Origin: JADCRZ01 sp965200945
Lineage (GTDB): Bacteria; Bacteroidota; Bacteroidia; Chitinophagales; Chitinophagaceae
Length of the DNA: 64,000 nt
Direction: 5' to 3'
Assembly (NCBI GenBank): GCA_965200945.1
Contig: OZ241749.1
Coordinates: 2,108,001-2,172,000, forward strand
The notes below the pieces were generated by a model. It did no database searches. It was not told the origin of the DNA and saw nothing but the letters and a program-made list of their open reading frames with translations. Both the position numbers and the translations under genes were made by a program. Positions 1 to 8,612 of this stretch are shown here, piece by piece (position 1 is the first letter of the stretch; each line of letters opens with the position of its first letter).

Positions 1-216
1 GGTGTTTTACTTTGTTCGGAATCATAAAATTGTTTTGAGGTGAAAGTTTGATGCAACAAAACAACTGAATCCTGCAGCCCATTTCGGGGCGGTTTGACGA
101 AGTGTGGCAAATCCTTGACAAACCGTGAAGGAGCGCATCCGTTCACCTTACCACAGTTTAGAGGAACGCCCAAGGCCGCGTGTTTTCATTTCGTCCCGGA
201 AAACAGACCATTCGGA
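1..216. other. Left edge, no gene recognised
   Basis: I see no convincing coding frame here. The stretch lies immediately upstream of, and may include, more decayed parts of the LytTR gene remnant that follows. Confidence 0.4.
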
Positions 217-465
217 TAAAAGCCTTCCGGAAGCCGGGGCTTTATGGGAAACTTGTAAGCTGTCTTACCATATCAAGTCTGGAGAAACAACTCCCTGCTG
301 ACCATTTTATGCGGATCCATATCATACCTTGTTTCCTTTGGCCGGATAGACGCAGTGGAAGGAAACCAGGTGATGATCGCGAACCAGTTTGTCCCCGTCA
401 GCCGCAACTTGAGGGAGACGGTGTTGTGCAGGGTGGTCGACAACCGGCTTCTGAAGCGGCATTGA
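217..465 (+). pseudogene. Frameshifted C-terminal remnant of a LytTR-family response regulator
   Basis: Two adjacent reading frames together rebuild the end of a LytTR DNA-binding domain. Up to about position 320 one frame reads LTISSLEKQLPADHFMRIH. From 322 the next frame continues SYLVSFGRIDAVEGN, then VPVSRNLRE, and ends NRLLKRH with a TGA at 463-465. LytTR proteins characteristically carry an 'RIHxSY' step followed by 'xxxEGN', 'IPVSRxxK' and a basic 'NRLLKR' tail. Between CAT (318-320) and TCA (322-324) one nucleotide stands where one codon is expected, so a 2-nt deletion is the simplest explanation. The receiver domain and the start of the LytTR domain are not recognisable upstream. A sequencing error could also produce this, but the missing N-terminal part argues for real decay. 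Confidence 0.6.
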
Positions 466-474
466 GAAAAGTGT

Positions 475-1368
475 TTACAGCAGTTTGGCACTGGCGGCCC
501 TATACAGGTCGTACCAGTCTTGGTTGTCGAGCTTTACCTCGAACGCGTTGGCAATATTCCTGATGCGGCGCTCGCTGGTGGTACCGATCAGCGGAATGGC
601 GCCCAGGCGGATGAGCCAGGCGGCAGCGATTGATTCCAGATCGACGCCGTATTTCCCGCTCATTTCCTGCAGCTTTCTGCGCAGCATCACAGGCAGGTAC
701 TCTGGATTGTCAGCGATACGGCCTGCTGCCAGCGGCGACGATGCCAGGGGCCGCATATAACGCTGTTTGATATAATCGATCTGGCCGTTGTCGAGGGCCG
801 TGGTATTGAGCAGGTTCAGCTCGATGTGGTTTGTGACGATGGGTATGTTGAGATAAGAGGTGAGCAGCTGGTGCTGGAACACGGTGAAATTTGCTACGCC
901 GATGTGTTTCACTTTGCCGGATTCGCGTACGCGGCGCAGGGTGAGCGCCGTTTCCTCCAGGTTCGATAAAGGATCGAGGTGATCGAGCAGGAAGATATCG
1001 ATGTAATCAGTTTTCAGGTTCACCAGCGAATTATCGAGGCTTTTGAGTATGTGTTCCCTCGACGTATCATAATGTGTCACCCGCACGTCGGGCTGGCCCG
1101 GATGCGGGATGCGAAGCCCGCATTTGGTGAACAACACCAGGTCTTCCCGCCTGTAGCCGCGCCGGCTTACGATCTCTCCGAAAAGCGCTTCGCATTGGTA
1201 CGAGCCGTAGATATCCGCATGATCGAATGTATTGATACCGAGTTCCAGACAGAGATCCACGATCTTCTCCATCGTCTGCAGCGCATGGTCCACTTCGTTC
1301 CACCGGTAAAAACCATATACCGCCGGAGACACTTTCGGCCCGGAATCGCTCAGATAGATTTTTTCCAT
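475..1368 (-). CDS. Aldo/keto reductase, YdhF-like
   Basis: This 297-aa protein is a cytoplasmic NAD(P)H-dependent oxidoreductase of the aldo/keto reductase superfamily, closest in pattern to E. coli YdhF. The 'FDHADIYGSYQCE' segment gives the Asp49 and Tyr54 pair, and 'LFTKCG' gives Lys82. The family continues with 'LLIHRPDP', but here the matching segment is 'FLLDHLDP': the position of the fourth catalytic residue (His) is Asp129 and the His sits one residue later at 130. The C-terminal 'PLIGTTSERRIRN' is the usual cofactor phosphate-binding loop. There is no signal peptide. It follows the sulfatase gene after 24 nt on the same strand, so the two are probably co-transcribed. The substrate is unknown; a carbonyl released from a desulfated compound is only a guess. 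Confidence 0.9.
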   Translation of the reverse strand: MEKIYLSDSGPKVSPAVYGFYRWNEVDHALQTMEKIVDLCLELGINTFDHADIYGSYQCEALFGEIVSRRGYRREDLVLFTKCGLRIPHPGQPDVRVTHYDTSREHILKSLDNSLVNLKTDYIDIFLLDHLDPLSNLEETALTLRRVRESGKVKHIGVANFTVFQHQLLTSYLNIPIVTNHIELNLLNTTALDNGQIDYIKQRYMRPLASSPLAAGRIADNPEYLPVMLRRKLQEMSGKYGVDLESIAAAWLIRLGAIPLIGTTSERRIRNIANAFEVKLDNQDWYDLYRAASAKLL

Positions 1369-1392
1369 TGTACTTAGTTGTGCGGAACGAAA

Positions 1393-2802
1393 TTACTGCA
1401 CGTTTTTCTTCAGTGTTTCATAGCGTTTGCGCATGTCCACCAGCTTGTCCTTGTATCTCTGGCTGAAAGCCAGGTTCATCGTTTCGTACCGGTCGGTCTG
1501 TACGTTGAACAACTGTTCGTAACCGTTTTCAATGTAACGTAGATATTTGTAATCCTGGGTGACGACCCCTTCCGTTTGCGGAATGGTCGGACTGCTGCCA
1601 TAGGTGTGTTCATAGAAGAAATCCTGCCGGGGAGCTACGGAGCCGTTGGCGATGGAGAGCAGGTTTTTGCCCTGCATGCGGCCGGGGATCGGCAAGCCTG
1701 CGATGGAAAGGATGGTCGGTGCAATGTCTATGTTGAGGGCGATCTCGTCTTTCACCCCGATCCGCTGCTGGTCTGCCAGCAGCGGATCGTACACGATCAG
1801 CGGTACACGGATCGATTCTTCGAACCCGTACCATTTGCCTTCCATGCCGTGCTCACCGAGGAACATGCCGTTGTCGCCCATATAAATGATCACGGTATGC
1901 CGGTCTATGTTGAGGTCTTTTAGCTGCTGGATCATGTTGCCAACCACTTCATCGACGCCGCTGATCAGGCGATAGTAATTTTTTACGGACGACTGGAACA
2001 AGGCATCGGTCGACAGCAGATCGCGCCAGCGCTGGCGGGCGATGTTCTGCGGGTTCCGGAAGAAGCTAGGCAGGCGGTTCCAGTAGATGGGGTCCGCGGT
2101 AGCGGGCTCCGGGATAATGATATCATTGTACATGCTCAGGTAGCGGTCCTGCGGGATGAATTTCGGCGGAGTACCATCCTGTTCATGGGGGGCTTTGAAC
2201 CCGACCGAAAGGCAGAAGGGTTCTTCGGGGCCGTATTTGTCGAGAAATATTTTGATGTCGTTGGCAACGCTGTCTGTATTGTGAATAATGTTGCCGTTGG
2301 ATTCTTTCATCAGGTAATCGGGCTGTTCGCCGTTGGGGCATTTCCAGTAATCGAAGTAGCTGGAGGGAGTGTGCGTGCCCACGCCGAACTTGTTGATGTA
2401 ACCGATCTTGTAACCTGCTTTTTTCAGCAGGAGCGGGTAGGTAAAGGCAAGAGCGCCGGGCGAAAAATCCGCGTTAAAGCTGTTGATCCGGTGGCGTGAT
2501 TCGTATTGGCCACTCAGAATGCTGGCGCGACTAACAGCGCAGATGGAGGTGGTAACATACGCGTTTTTGAAAAGGAGTCCCTGGTTGGCCAGGGCGTCTA
2601 TGTTAGGCGTTTTTACGATGGGATTACCCATACAGCCGAGGGCGTCCCAGCGCTGGTCGTCGGTTAATAGAAAAATTATATTCGGTTTACCGTCGTAGTG
2701 GTCGTCGATGGAACCTTCACTCAAATGTTTTTTACAGCCGGACATCAATACCAGCATCAGTAATCCAACACTAAGATAAAAAGATCGTTTCATGCAGTTC
2801 AT
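1393..2802 (-). CDS. Sulfatase (S1 family, formylglycine type), lipoprotein
   Basis: A 469-aa sulfate-ester hydrolase. The N-terminus has a hydrophobic segment ending 'VLMSGCKK', a lipobox that predicts a lipid-anchored, periplasmic or surface protein. 'NIIFLLTDDQRWDALG' supplies the paired metal-binding Asp (48, 49). 'TSICAVSRASILSGQ' holds Cys88 in the C-x-x-S-R context that an anaerobic or aerobic formylglycine-generating enzyme converts to formylglycine. The consensus Pro is Val here, a common variant in Bacteroidota sulfatases. 'YMGDNGMFLGEHG' is the second conserved metal-site block. The length is normal. The substrate (glycan, steroid or aryl sulfate) cannot be read from the sequence. 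The maturase gene is not in this window. The gene leads a two-gene operon with the aldo/keto reductase and is divergent from the arylsulfotransferase-like gene. Confidence 0.93.
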   Translation of the reverse strand: MNCMKRSFYLSVGLLMLVLMSGCKKHLSEGSIDDHYDGKPNIIFLLTDDQRWDALGCMGNPIVKTPNIDALANQGLLFKNAYVTTSICAVSRASILSGQYESRHRINSFNADFSPGALAFTYPLLLKKAGYKIGYINKFGVGTHTPSSYFDYWKCPNGEQPDYLMKESNGNIIHNTDSVANDIKIFLDKYGPEEPFCLSVGFKAPHEQDGTPPKFIPQDRYLSMYNDIIIPEPATADPIYWNRLPSFFRNPQNIARQRWRDLLSTDALFQSSVKNYYRLISGVDEVVGNMIQQLKDLNIDRHTVIIYMGDNGMFLGEHGMEGKWYGFEESIRVPLIVYDPLLADQQRIGVKDEIALNIDIAPTILSIAGLPIPGRMQGKNLLSIANGSVAPRQDFFYEHTYGSSPTIPQTEGVVTQDYKYLRYIENGYEQLFNVQTDRYETMNLAFSQRYKDKLVDMRKRYETLKKNVQ

Positions 2803-3135
2803 TGATAATCTATCACTAAATTGGGGTTGTGGCTTTCCGGAAAGGAATTCTGTCGGTTTATTCAGAGATTGTGAACCTGCAATCCATTAAAATTTCCATG
2901 GTCTAAAGATACAAAAAGACAGAAGATTTCACAGTAGTCTGATACCAAGCCAACCTTTTGCCCGTTTTTTGAGTTAATAAACGAGCACACACCCTACAAC
3001 ACCTTAACAGACCTGAAGGATTCTCCCACGTAAAATAATTACCTGCTGCCATAGCATGAGAATTGCACACCCATACCAGATTCTTTCATATACAGGCAAT
3101 TGCTGTGCCCGTACCCCATTCATAAACACATCATC
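2803..3135. promoter_or_regulatory. Divergent promoter region, sulfatase / arylsulfotransferase-like gene
   Basis: This 333-bp gene-free stretch separates two divergent starts and must hold promoters for both. On the minus strand a TATCTTTA (near 2911-2918) matches the Bacteroidota -7 box TAnnTTTG at seven of eight positions and would serve the sulfatase. I see no convincing -33 TTTG at the usual spacing and no obvious operator dyad. Confidence 0.35.
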
Positions 3136-4266
3136 ATGAGAAACCGAAATCTATTCGTTGTCTTAGTTCTTCTGAGCATTATTGCCGGCTGTAAAAAGGA
3201 TGCATCTCCCGAGGTGCTTGTAAACTCAGACCCAACAGACGGAACCGCCTTGTATTCACCCCTCACCGGCGGAACCACCAATTACGGCAAGGTGATGCTG
3301 CTCGACAAATACGGCAATACGATCCGTGAACAACCCACTTCGGCAGATGCATACAATTTTGAAAAGTGGACGGTCAACGGGAAAGTACGCTATACTTACC
3401 TGCAGCGCGACCTCGCCACCCCGCAGATCGATGTTTCGATGATCCCCTGCGATGCATTCATACTGGATGAATCTTTCAACAAAATAAAGAAAGTCACCCT
3501 GCTCCCCTTCAATGGCCGCACCTCGGAGCTCGCACTGGACGGACACGAATTTATTTACATCGACGACAATCACTATATCAGCCTTTCATACCAGGAGAAG
3601 GCCGTCAACAACATACCCGCCTCCCTGAACCCTGCAGCCAATTGCAAGGTCATCAGCCCTGTGATCCAGGAGGTGCTGAACGACCAGGTAGTATGGGAAT
3701 GGTGGGGAACCGACTATCCCGAGTTCTATGCAAACAGCGTGGAAAGCAACAAGTTCAGCGACGGAATGGTTTTCCATGATTATATCCACATGAACTCGAT
3801 GACGATCGACCCTACGGACAACAACCTGATCTGCTCCATGCGCAACCAGAACCAGATCATCAAGATCAAGCGCGGTACCGGACAGATCATGTGGAGGCTC
3901 GGCGGAAGCACGTCCAATTTCCCGATGACCGCAAACATGAAATTCCTGCGGCAGCACCACGCTACGCTGACAGACAACAATACCACACTCCTCTTATTCG
4001 ACAACGGCCAGATCACTGAACGCAAATATTCCCGCATCGTGGAGTTCAAACTCAACCAGGGCGACAATAGCATTCAGTCTTTCAGTGCTTTTAACCTGCC
4101 CGACAGCCTGTTCTGCCAGTTCATGGGGTCGGCACAAAAAAGAGGCGACACTTATTTCATAGGTTGCGGAACCGTTCCGCAGATGATGGAGGTCAATTAC
4201 AAGACGGGCAAAACCAACCTGCGGGTAAAGTTTGAAAAATATTCATACCGGGCTTTAAAATATTAG
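3136..4266 (+). CDS. Arylsulfotransferase (ASST)-like lipoprotein
   Basis: I place the start at the ATG at 3136, not further upstream, because it gives a clean lipoprotein signal (MRNRNLFVVL then 'IIAGCKKD') and a 376-aa product. The centre matches arylsulfotransferase/ASST-type beta-propeller proteins: 'WEWWGTDYPEFY', 'VFHDYIHMNSM', 'RNQNQIIKIKRGTGQIMWRLGG' broken into blade-like repeats, and 'FLRQHHATLTD'. Conserved His residues occur in 'HDYIHMN' and 'RQHH', the regions that supply the sulfo-accepting histidines in known ASST enzymes. If active it would move sulfate between phenolic compounds outside the cytoplasm without PAPS. Many family members in Bacteroidota are untested, so catalytic activity is inferred. 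It is divergent from a sulfatase, and an intrinsic terminator follows. Confidence 0.75.
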   Translation: MRNRNLFVVLVLLSIIAGCKKDASPEVLVNSDPTDGTALYSPLTGGTTNYGKVMLLDKYGNTIREQPTSADAYNFEKWTVNGKVRYTYLQRDLATPQIDVSMIPCDAFILDESFNKIKKVTLLPFNGRTSELALDGHEFIYIDDNHYISLSYQEKAVNNIPASLNPAANCKVISPVIQEVLNDQVVWEWWGTDYPEFYANSVESNKFSDGMVFHDYIHMNSMTIDPTDNNLICSMRNQNQIIKIKRGTGQIMWRLGGSTSNFPMTANMKFLRQHHATLTDNNTTLLLFDNGQITERKYSRIVEFKLNQGDNSIQSFSAFNLPDSLFCQFMGSAQKRGDTYFIGCGTVPQMMEVNYKTGKTNLRVKFEKYSYRALKY

Positions 4267-4280
4267 CATTACTCATAAAA

Positions 4281-4317
4281 AAAGGGTACCACCGTTCGAA
4301 ACAGTGGTACCCATTTT
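4281..4317. terminator. Bidirectional intrinsic terminator
   Basis: A perfect 9-bp stem (GGGTACCAC at 4284-4292 and GTGGTACCC at 4304-4312) with an 11-nt loop is flanked by an A-run on the left and a T-run on the right. It lies between two convergent genes and can stop transcription from both sides. Confidence 0.85.
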
Positions 4318-4388
4318 TGTCTCCGCATCGATCAAAACCCTGAAAAATCCGGAGTAAGACAATTGTCTTTCATCAATTTTTCCCGGTT

Positions 4389-6578
4389 TTATCTTCCCCC
4401 GCCCGGGCAATGCTCCTTCAGGTAAGATGTGAACAGGTCAGACAGATGGCGGCTTGTGCCTTCACCCTCGCTGATGCCGTGCGTGCGGTTCGGATAACTC
4501 ATCATCTGAAATGTTTTGTCGTATTTCACCAGTTCGTTGACCAGCATTTCCGTTCCCTGGTAATGCACGTTGTCATCGCCGGTACCATGCACCACCAGCA
4601 GGTTGCCCCGCAGGTTCTTTGCGTGCGACAACGGTGATCCTTCCACGTAATCGGCCATATTTTCCTGCGGCAGGCCCATGTACCGTTCCTGGTAAATGTT
4701 ATCGTAGCAAAGCTGGTTGGCCACCGGCGCCACGGCGATGCCGGTCTTGTAAATTTCCGGGAACTGAAACATCAGGTTCAGCGTGGTTGAACCGCCTCCG
4801 CTCCATCCGGTTACGGCAATGCGGCTGGAGTCTACAAAGGGCCATTCCATGATCTTTCTGGCCGCCATGGCCTGGTCGTGAATGTTCACCACGCCGATCT
4901 TCCGGTAGATGGCCTTGCGCCATGCTGCTCCTTTCGGCGCGGGTGCGCCACGGCCTTCCACTGCCATCTGGATATACCCGTCTGCGGCCAGGTCGCCGTT
5001 GTAGAGGCGGCCACCGTTGCCAAGTCCGCCGGCAGCATCCCTTACCGTTAAACTGGCCGGCTCAGCGTATACATTGAACAAGACCGGATACCTCTTGGTG
5101 CTGTCAAAATTTTTCGGTTTCACCATCCATCCGTCCATCGTGATGCCGTCGGCGGTGGTTATGCGGAACATTTCCACAGGATAAGATGCTGCTGCTCCTC
5201 CCCTTCTACCGCCACCGGCCGCATTTGTTTTGATGACCTGATGCGCCGGGAGGCTGACCCATTCCGATTTTGACTGGTTACGCATGTTGGAAAACGTATG
5301 TGTCGCGAACAGTCCGGCAGGGGAAATGCTGTAACCATGCGTGCCCTTGTCAGCGGCGGGCGAAAGCAGTTCGGGTTTGTCGCTGCCGTTCAGCGACACG
5401 CGGTAGAGATATTGCTGCGTGGCATTGTCGGGAGAAGCCATGAAATATACAAAGCCGTTTTTGTCGTCGATCGTTTTGAGGGTGATCATATCATAATCAC
5501 CTTTTGTGAGCAGGGTTTCCTTGCCGTCGCGCGTCATGCGGTAGATGTGGCGCCAGCCGTCTTTTTCCGACACCCACAAAAATTCTTTTCCGCCGTTGAT
5601 CCATTCCCATCCTGTCGGTTCTTCACCCCATCTTTCCTTTACGTCTATCCATGCTTTGTCCTGCTCGCTGTAGATCGATTTTGCGGCACCGGTGGCGGCG
5701 GTGCAGATAAACACTTTGGCTTCGTTCTGTTTGCGGTTGAGTTGCTCCAGGATAAGCTCGCTGCTATTGGCCGCCCATTCCATCCGCGGGATATAATGCT
5801 GCCGGGAATCGCCCGGTACCAGCATCCACTGGGTCTTTCCGGTAGCGAGCGACACCACGCCTACCTTGCAGGGTGAAGGATCTTCGCCTGCTTTGGGGTA
5901 CTCAACCGGTTTGGTGAAAGAGTAGATCGAATCGGTATTGTCTATCAGCAGGAAGTTGCGGATCTTGCTGGCATCGATCTGCCAGTAAGCGATACTTTTG
6001 CCGTCGGGGCTCCAGCGGAACCCGTCGCGGCAGCCAAACTCCTCCTCATATACCCAGTCGAACGTACCGTTGATCATCCGGTCAGTCCCATCTTTTGTAA
6101 GCTGGGTCACCTTGCCGCTGGCCAGGTCCTCCACATAGAGGTTGTGAAGTGAAACATAGGCGGCGCGGCTGCCATCGGGTGAGATCTTTGCAAACATGAG
6201 CGAGGAAGCCGGCAGGTTCTTGCCGAGCTGGGTCACCGACTTTTTAGCGAGATCCGCCACCCAGTAGTCGCCCCGGGTATTCTGCCGCCACACCCTTTTT
6301 GAATTGGTGAAGAGCAGCACTTTCTTGCCATCTTCCGAAAGAGAGTATCCCTGCACCGGCATCGGGCTCGTGCGCCCCTGGGGGATCAGCTGGCTTGAAT
6401 CTGCGAGCACCGCTTTGGTGAACCCGGGCAACTTGTATTCCACGATGGAGCCGTTCTCCAGCGTGTAATAGCTGTCGCCGCCTTTCGCCCATTTGATTGC
6501 GGCGCCGCGCTGTGCGGAGGCGGTTAAAACAAACAACAGCATGATTAAACCTGCACATGCATATCTGCGAAAATTCAT
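4389..6578 (-). CDS. Dipeptidyl peptidase IV-like serine peptidase (S9B)
   Basis: The start at 6578 is chosen because it opens directly into a signal peptide (MNFRRYACAGLIMLLFVLTA, then 'SAQ'). This gives 729 aa, the normal size of DPP IV. The N-terminal beta-propeller carries 'FDWVYEEEFG' (Glu178-180), the Glu motif that binds the free amino terminus of substrates in DPP IV enzymes. The C-terminal alpha/beta-hydrolase domain carries the triad Ser593 in 'GWSGGGS', Asp in 'HGTGDDNVHY' and His700 in 'RTHGISEG'. The nucleophile elbow is GWSGGG rather than the usual GWSYGG. It should release X-Pro or X-Ala dipeptides in the periplasm. It is the last gene of the susC-susD-M1 peptidase series. Confidence 0.93.
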   Translation of the reverse strand: MNFRRYACAGLIMLLFVLTASAQRGAAIKWAKGGDSYYTLENGSIVEYKLPGFTKAVLADSSQLIPQGRTSPMPVQGYSLSEDGKKVLLFTNSKRVWRQNTRGDYWVADLAKKSVTQLGKNLPASSLMFAKISPDGSRAAYVSLHNLYVEDLASGKVTQLTKDGTDRMINGTFDWVYEEEFGCRDGFRWSPDGKSIAYWQIDASKIRNFLLIDNTDSIYSFTKPVEYPKAGEDPSPCKVGVVSLATGKTQWMLVPGDSRQHYIPRMEWAANSSELILEQLNRKQNEAKVFICTAATGAAKSIYSEQDKAWIDVKERWGEEPTGWEWINGGKEFLWVSEKDGWRHIYRMTRDGKETLLTKGDYDMITLKTIDDKNGFVYFMASPDNATQQYLYRVSLNGSDKPELLSPAADKGTHGYSISPAGLFATHTFSNMRNQSKSEWVSLPAHQVIKTNAAGGGRRGGAAASYPVEMFRITTADGITMDGWMVKPKNFDSTKRYPVLFNVYAEPASLTVRDAAGGLGNGGRLYNGDLAADGYIQMAVEGRGAPAPKGAAWRKAIYRKIGVVNIHDQAMAARKIMEWPFVDSSRIAVTGWSGGGSTTLNLMFQFPEIYKTGIAVAPVANQLCYDNIYQERYMGLPQENMADYVEGSPLSHAKNLRGNLLVVHGTGDDNVHYQGTEMLVNELVKYDKTFQMMSYPNRTHGISEGEGTSRHLSDLFTSYLKEHCPGGGR

Positions 6579-6616
6579 GTTAAAATTTTTAAATGAATAT
6601 CTAATATTATGGTTTC

Positions 6617-6648
6617 TTTCAAAGACGGCATGCATGGCGTCTTTGAAA
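6617..6648 (-). repeat. Intercistronic hairpin
   Basis: A perfect 11-bp inverted repeat (6617-6627 and 6638-6648) encloses a 10-nt loop that contains GCATGCATGG. It sits in the transcript between the M1 peptidase and DPP IV genes. No T-run follows in the minus direction, so it is more likely an RNA processing or stabilising element than a full terminator. Confidence 0.6.
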
Positions 6649-6765
6649 TTAAGCGGGCCTGTGTTGTAAGATCGGTCCATATAATAAATCTTACCATTGA
6701 ATCCAGGCACCCTCAAAGGCAGACCCCGGTTTGTAACCGTGACACGCCAAGCCGACCTTGTGTAG

Positions 6766-6781
6766 ACGTGATGCATCACGT
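6766..6781. repeat. 16-bp perfect palindrome
   Basis: ACGTGATGCATCACGT reads identically on both strands. It lies 25 bp past the M1 peptidase stop codon, in the 228-bp gap before DPP IV. A dimeric regulator site is possible but unproven. Confidence 0.5.
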
Positions 6782-6806
6782 TTGTACCCGTGCAAGGATC
6801 ACCTTT

Positions 6807-8555
6807 TTAGTCGGCCAGCTTACCTTCTGCTTTCATCTTGTCTGCAGGTAGATTTACCGGTGCTTTTAAAGACAACTTGCCCGGCGCTTCAACCGGTTTC
6901 ACCGATACGTAATACATCTTTTTGATGGCAGCGGTGTCGAAGAGGGAAGCTTCGCCGCCTTTCAGATCAGCACTTTTCCAGGCGTCGGTCGGGTAGATCT
7001 TCATTTTGGTATCTCCGTTCTTCAGCACCATGGGCAGGTCGAAACCTGCAATGCAATTGGCGTAGTGATAGAACACTTTTTTGTTGTCGCTGCTGAAATA
7101 ATACTGGAACTGTGGTATCTGGATGCCTCTCAGATACTGGTCGAACACTTTTGTATAATCGAACCCCGCCTGCTTGTTGATATAGCCCAGGATCTGGGGC
7201 GTTGTCACCGTTTGGTGGTAAAACGTTTTGTTCAGTCCGCGGATGATCTGGCGGAACTGCTCATCGTTGTCGAGCCCGTGCCGGATGGAATGGATCATGT
7301 TGCTGGTCTTCGGGTACATATCGCCGCTGCCCTGGTCGTTCACGCCGTATTGGGCGATGATGGGCCGGTCGTTGCGGATGCCTCTGCGGATGCCATAATT
7401 ATAGTCATTGGCAGCATCTTTTCCATAGATGTAATCCACGTACATCGTTTCACTGTAGTTGGTGAACCCTTCATGGATGTACATGTCGGCGAGGTCCTTG
7501 CTGGTAAGGTTGTTGCCGAACCACTCGTGACCGCTTTCGTGCACGATGATGAAATCCCACTTCATGCCGATGCCCGTGCCGGAGCCATCGCGGCCGCGGT
7601 AGCCGCCTTTGTACAGGTTGCCATAGGCCACGGCCGACTGGTGTTCCATGCCGGTATGCTGTACGTCCACGAGCTTGTAGCCGTCTTCATAAAAAGGATA
7701 CGGTCCCATCCAGTATTCGAAAGCCTTCAGCATGTTCTCCGTTTCCTTCGGCAGATAGCTTTTTGCTTTGTCGAGGTTGTAGTCGAGCACCCAGTAGTTA
7801 ACATCCAGGTTGCCTTTTTCGCCTTTGAACGTTTCACCGAAGTTGACGTATTTGCCGATATAGGGAATGATGCAGTAATTGCTGATCGGGTTCACTACGG
7901 CCCATTTGTAGGTGGCCGTGCCGTCGCCGTTGTTCTTTTTCGACTGCATGCGGCCATTGCCCACACCCACCAGCGTATCGGGTACGATCATGGTAAGCGA
8001 TGCGCCTTTGTCGGGCTCGTCGCTCTGGTGATCTTTGCAAGGGTACCAGATGGAAGCGCCCAGCCCCTGGCAGGTAACGGTCATCCATGGCCGCCCCAGC
8101 GAATCCTTGGCAAAGGTCCAGCCACCACTCCAGGGCGGACGCGTGCTCTCATGGGGCTTGCCCGAAAAATAAACGGCCACATGGTTCACAGAGCCTTTGC
8201 TTTGCTTCGACACTTTCACGTGAAAGGCATTTCCTTCACGGGTAAACGGCAGGGAGGCGCCATCGTTGAAAATAACACTGTCGATCGCCAGCGGTTCCTG
8301 CAGGTCGATCTGCATGGCGAGCGGATAATTGTCGCCAACCACTTTGTAGGTGATCAGGCTCATGCCGGATGCGGTTTTCGCCGTGTAGTCCGGTTTCACG
8401 GTGATGTCGTAGCGCTGCACATCCCACCAGGCGCGCTCCGGCGTGATGGTTCCGCGAAGCGTATCGGCATGGGTAAAGACTTTCGGCTGGCCGGTCTGCT
8501 GGGCCTGGCAGAACCCGGCCATCAGGAGGCAAAAGGCAATTTGAAGTGTTTTCAT
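6807..8555 (-). CDS. M1-family zinc aminopeptidase, secreted
   Basis: A 582-aa metallopeptidase with a signal peptide (MKTLQIAFCLLMAGFCQA). The zinc site is His339-Glu340-x-x-His343 in 'VHESGHEWFGNN' with the third ligand Glu362 in 'IHEGFTNYSE', the exact 18-residue spacing of the gluzincin clan. The substrate-gating GAMEN motif appears as 'TGMEH' at 301-305, so its Asn is His here. The protein is shorter than classical aminopeptidase N because the large C-terminal helical domain is missing, as in many Bacteroidota M1 proteins. It removes N-terminal residues from peptides in the periplasm. It lies 57 nt downstream of susD and upstream of DPP IV, so the two peptidases would act on peptides taken up by the SusCD pair. 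Confidence 0.93.
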   Translation of the reverse strand: MKTLQIAFCLLMAGFCQAQQTGQPKVFTHADTLRGTITPERAWWDVQRYDITVKPDYTAKTASGMSLITYKVVGDNYPLAMQIDLQEPLAIDSVIFNDGASLPFTREGNAFHVKVSKQSKGSVNHVAVYFSGKPHESTRPPWSGGWTFAKDSLGRPWMTVTCQGLGASIWYPCKDHQSDEPDKGASLTMIVPDTLVGVGNGRMQSKKNNGDGTATYKWAVVNPISNYCIIPYIGKYVNFGETFKGEKGNLDVNYWVLDYNLDKAKSYLPKETENMLKAFEYWMGPYPFYEDGYKLVDVQHTGMEHQSAVAYGNLYKGGYRGRDGSGTGIGMKWDFIIVHESGHEWFGNNLTSKDLADMYIHEGFTNYSETMYVDYIYGKDAANDYNYGIRRGIRNDRPIIAQYGVNDQGSGDMYPKTSNMIHSIRHGLDNDEQFRQIIRGLNKTFYHQTVTTPQILGYINKQAGFDYTKVFDQYLRGIQIPQFQYYFSSDNKKVFYHYANCIAGFDLPMVLKNGDTKMKIYPTDAWKSADLKGGEASLFDTAAIKKMYYVSVKPVEAPGKLSLKAPVNLPADKMKAEGKLAD

Positions 8556-8612
8556 ATTTTGTTTTATAAAGAAGCGGAGACGCCTTTCAAGGCATCTCCG
8601 GCGTTGAACGAT

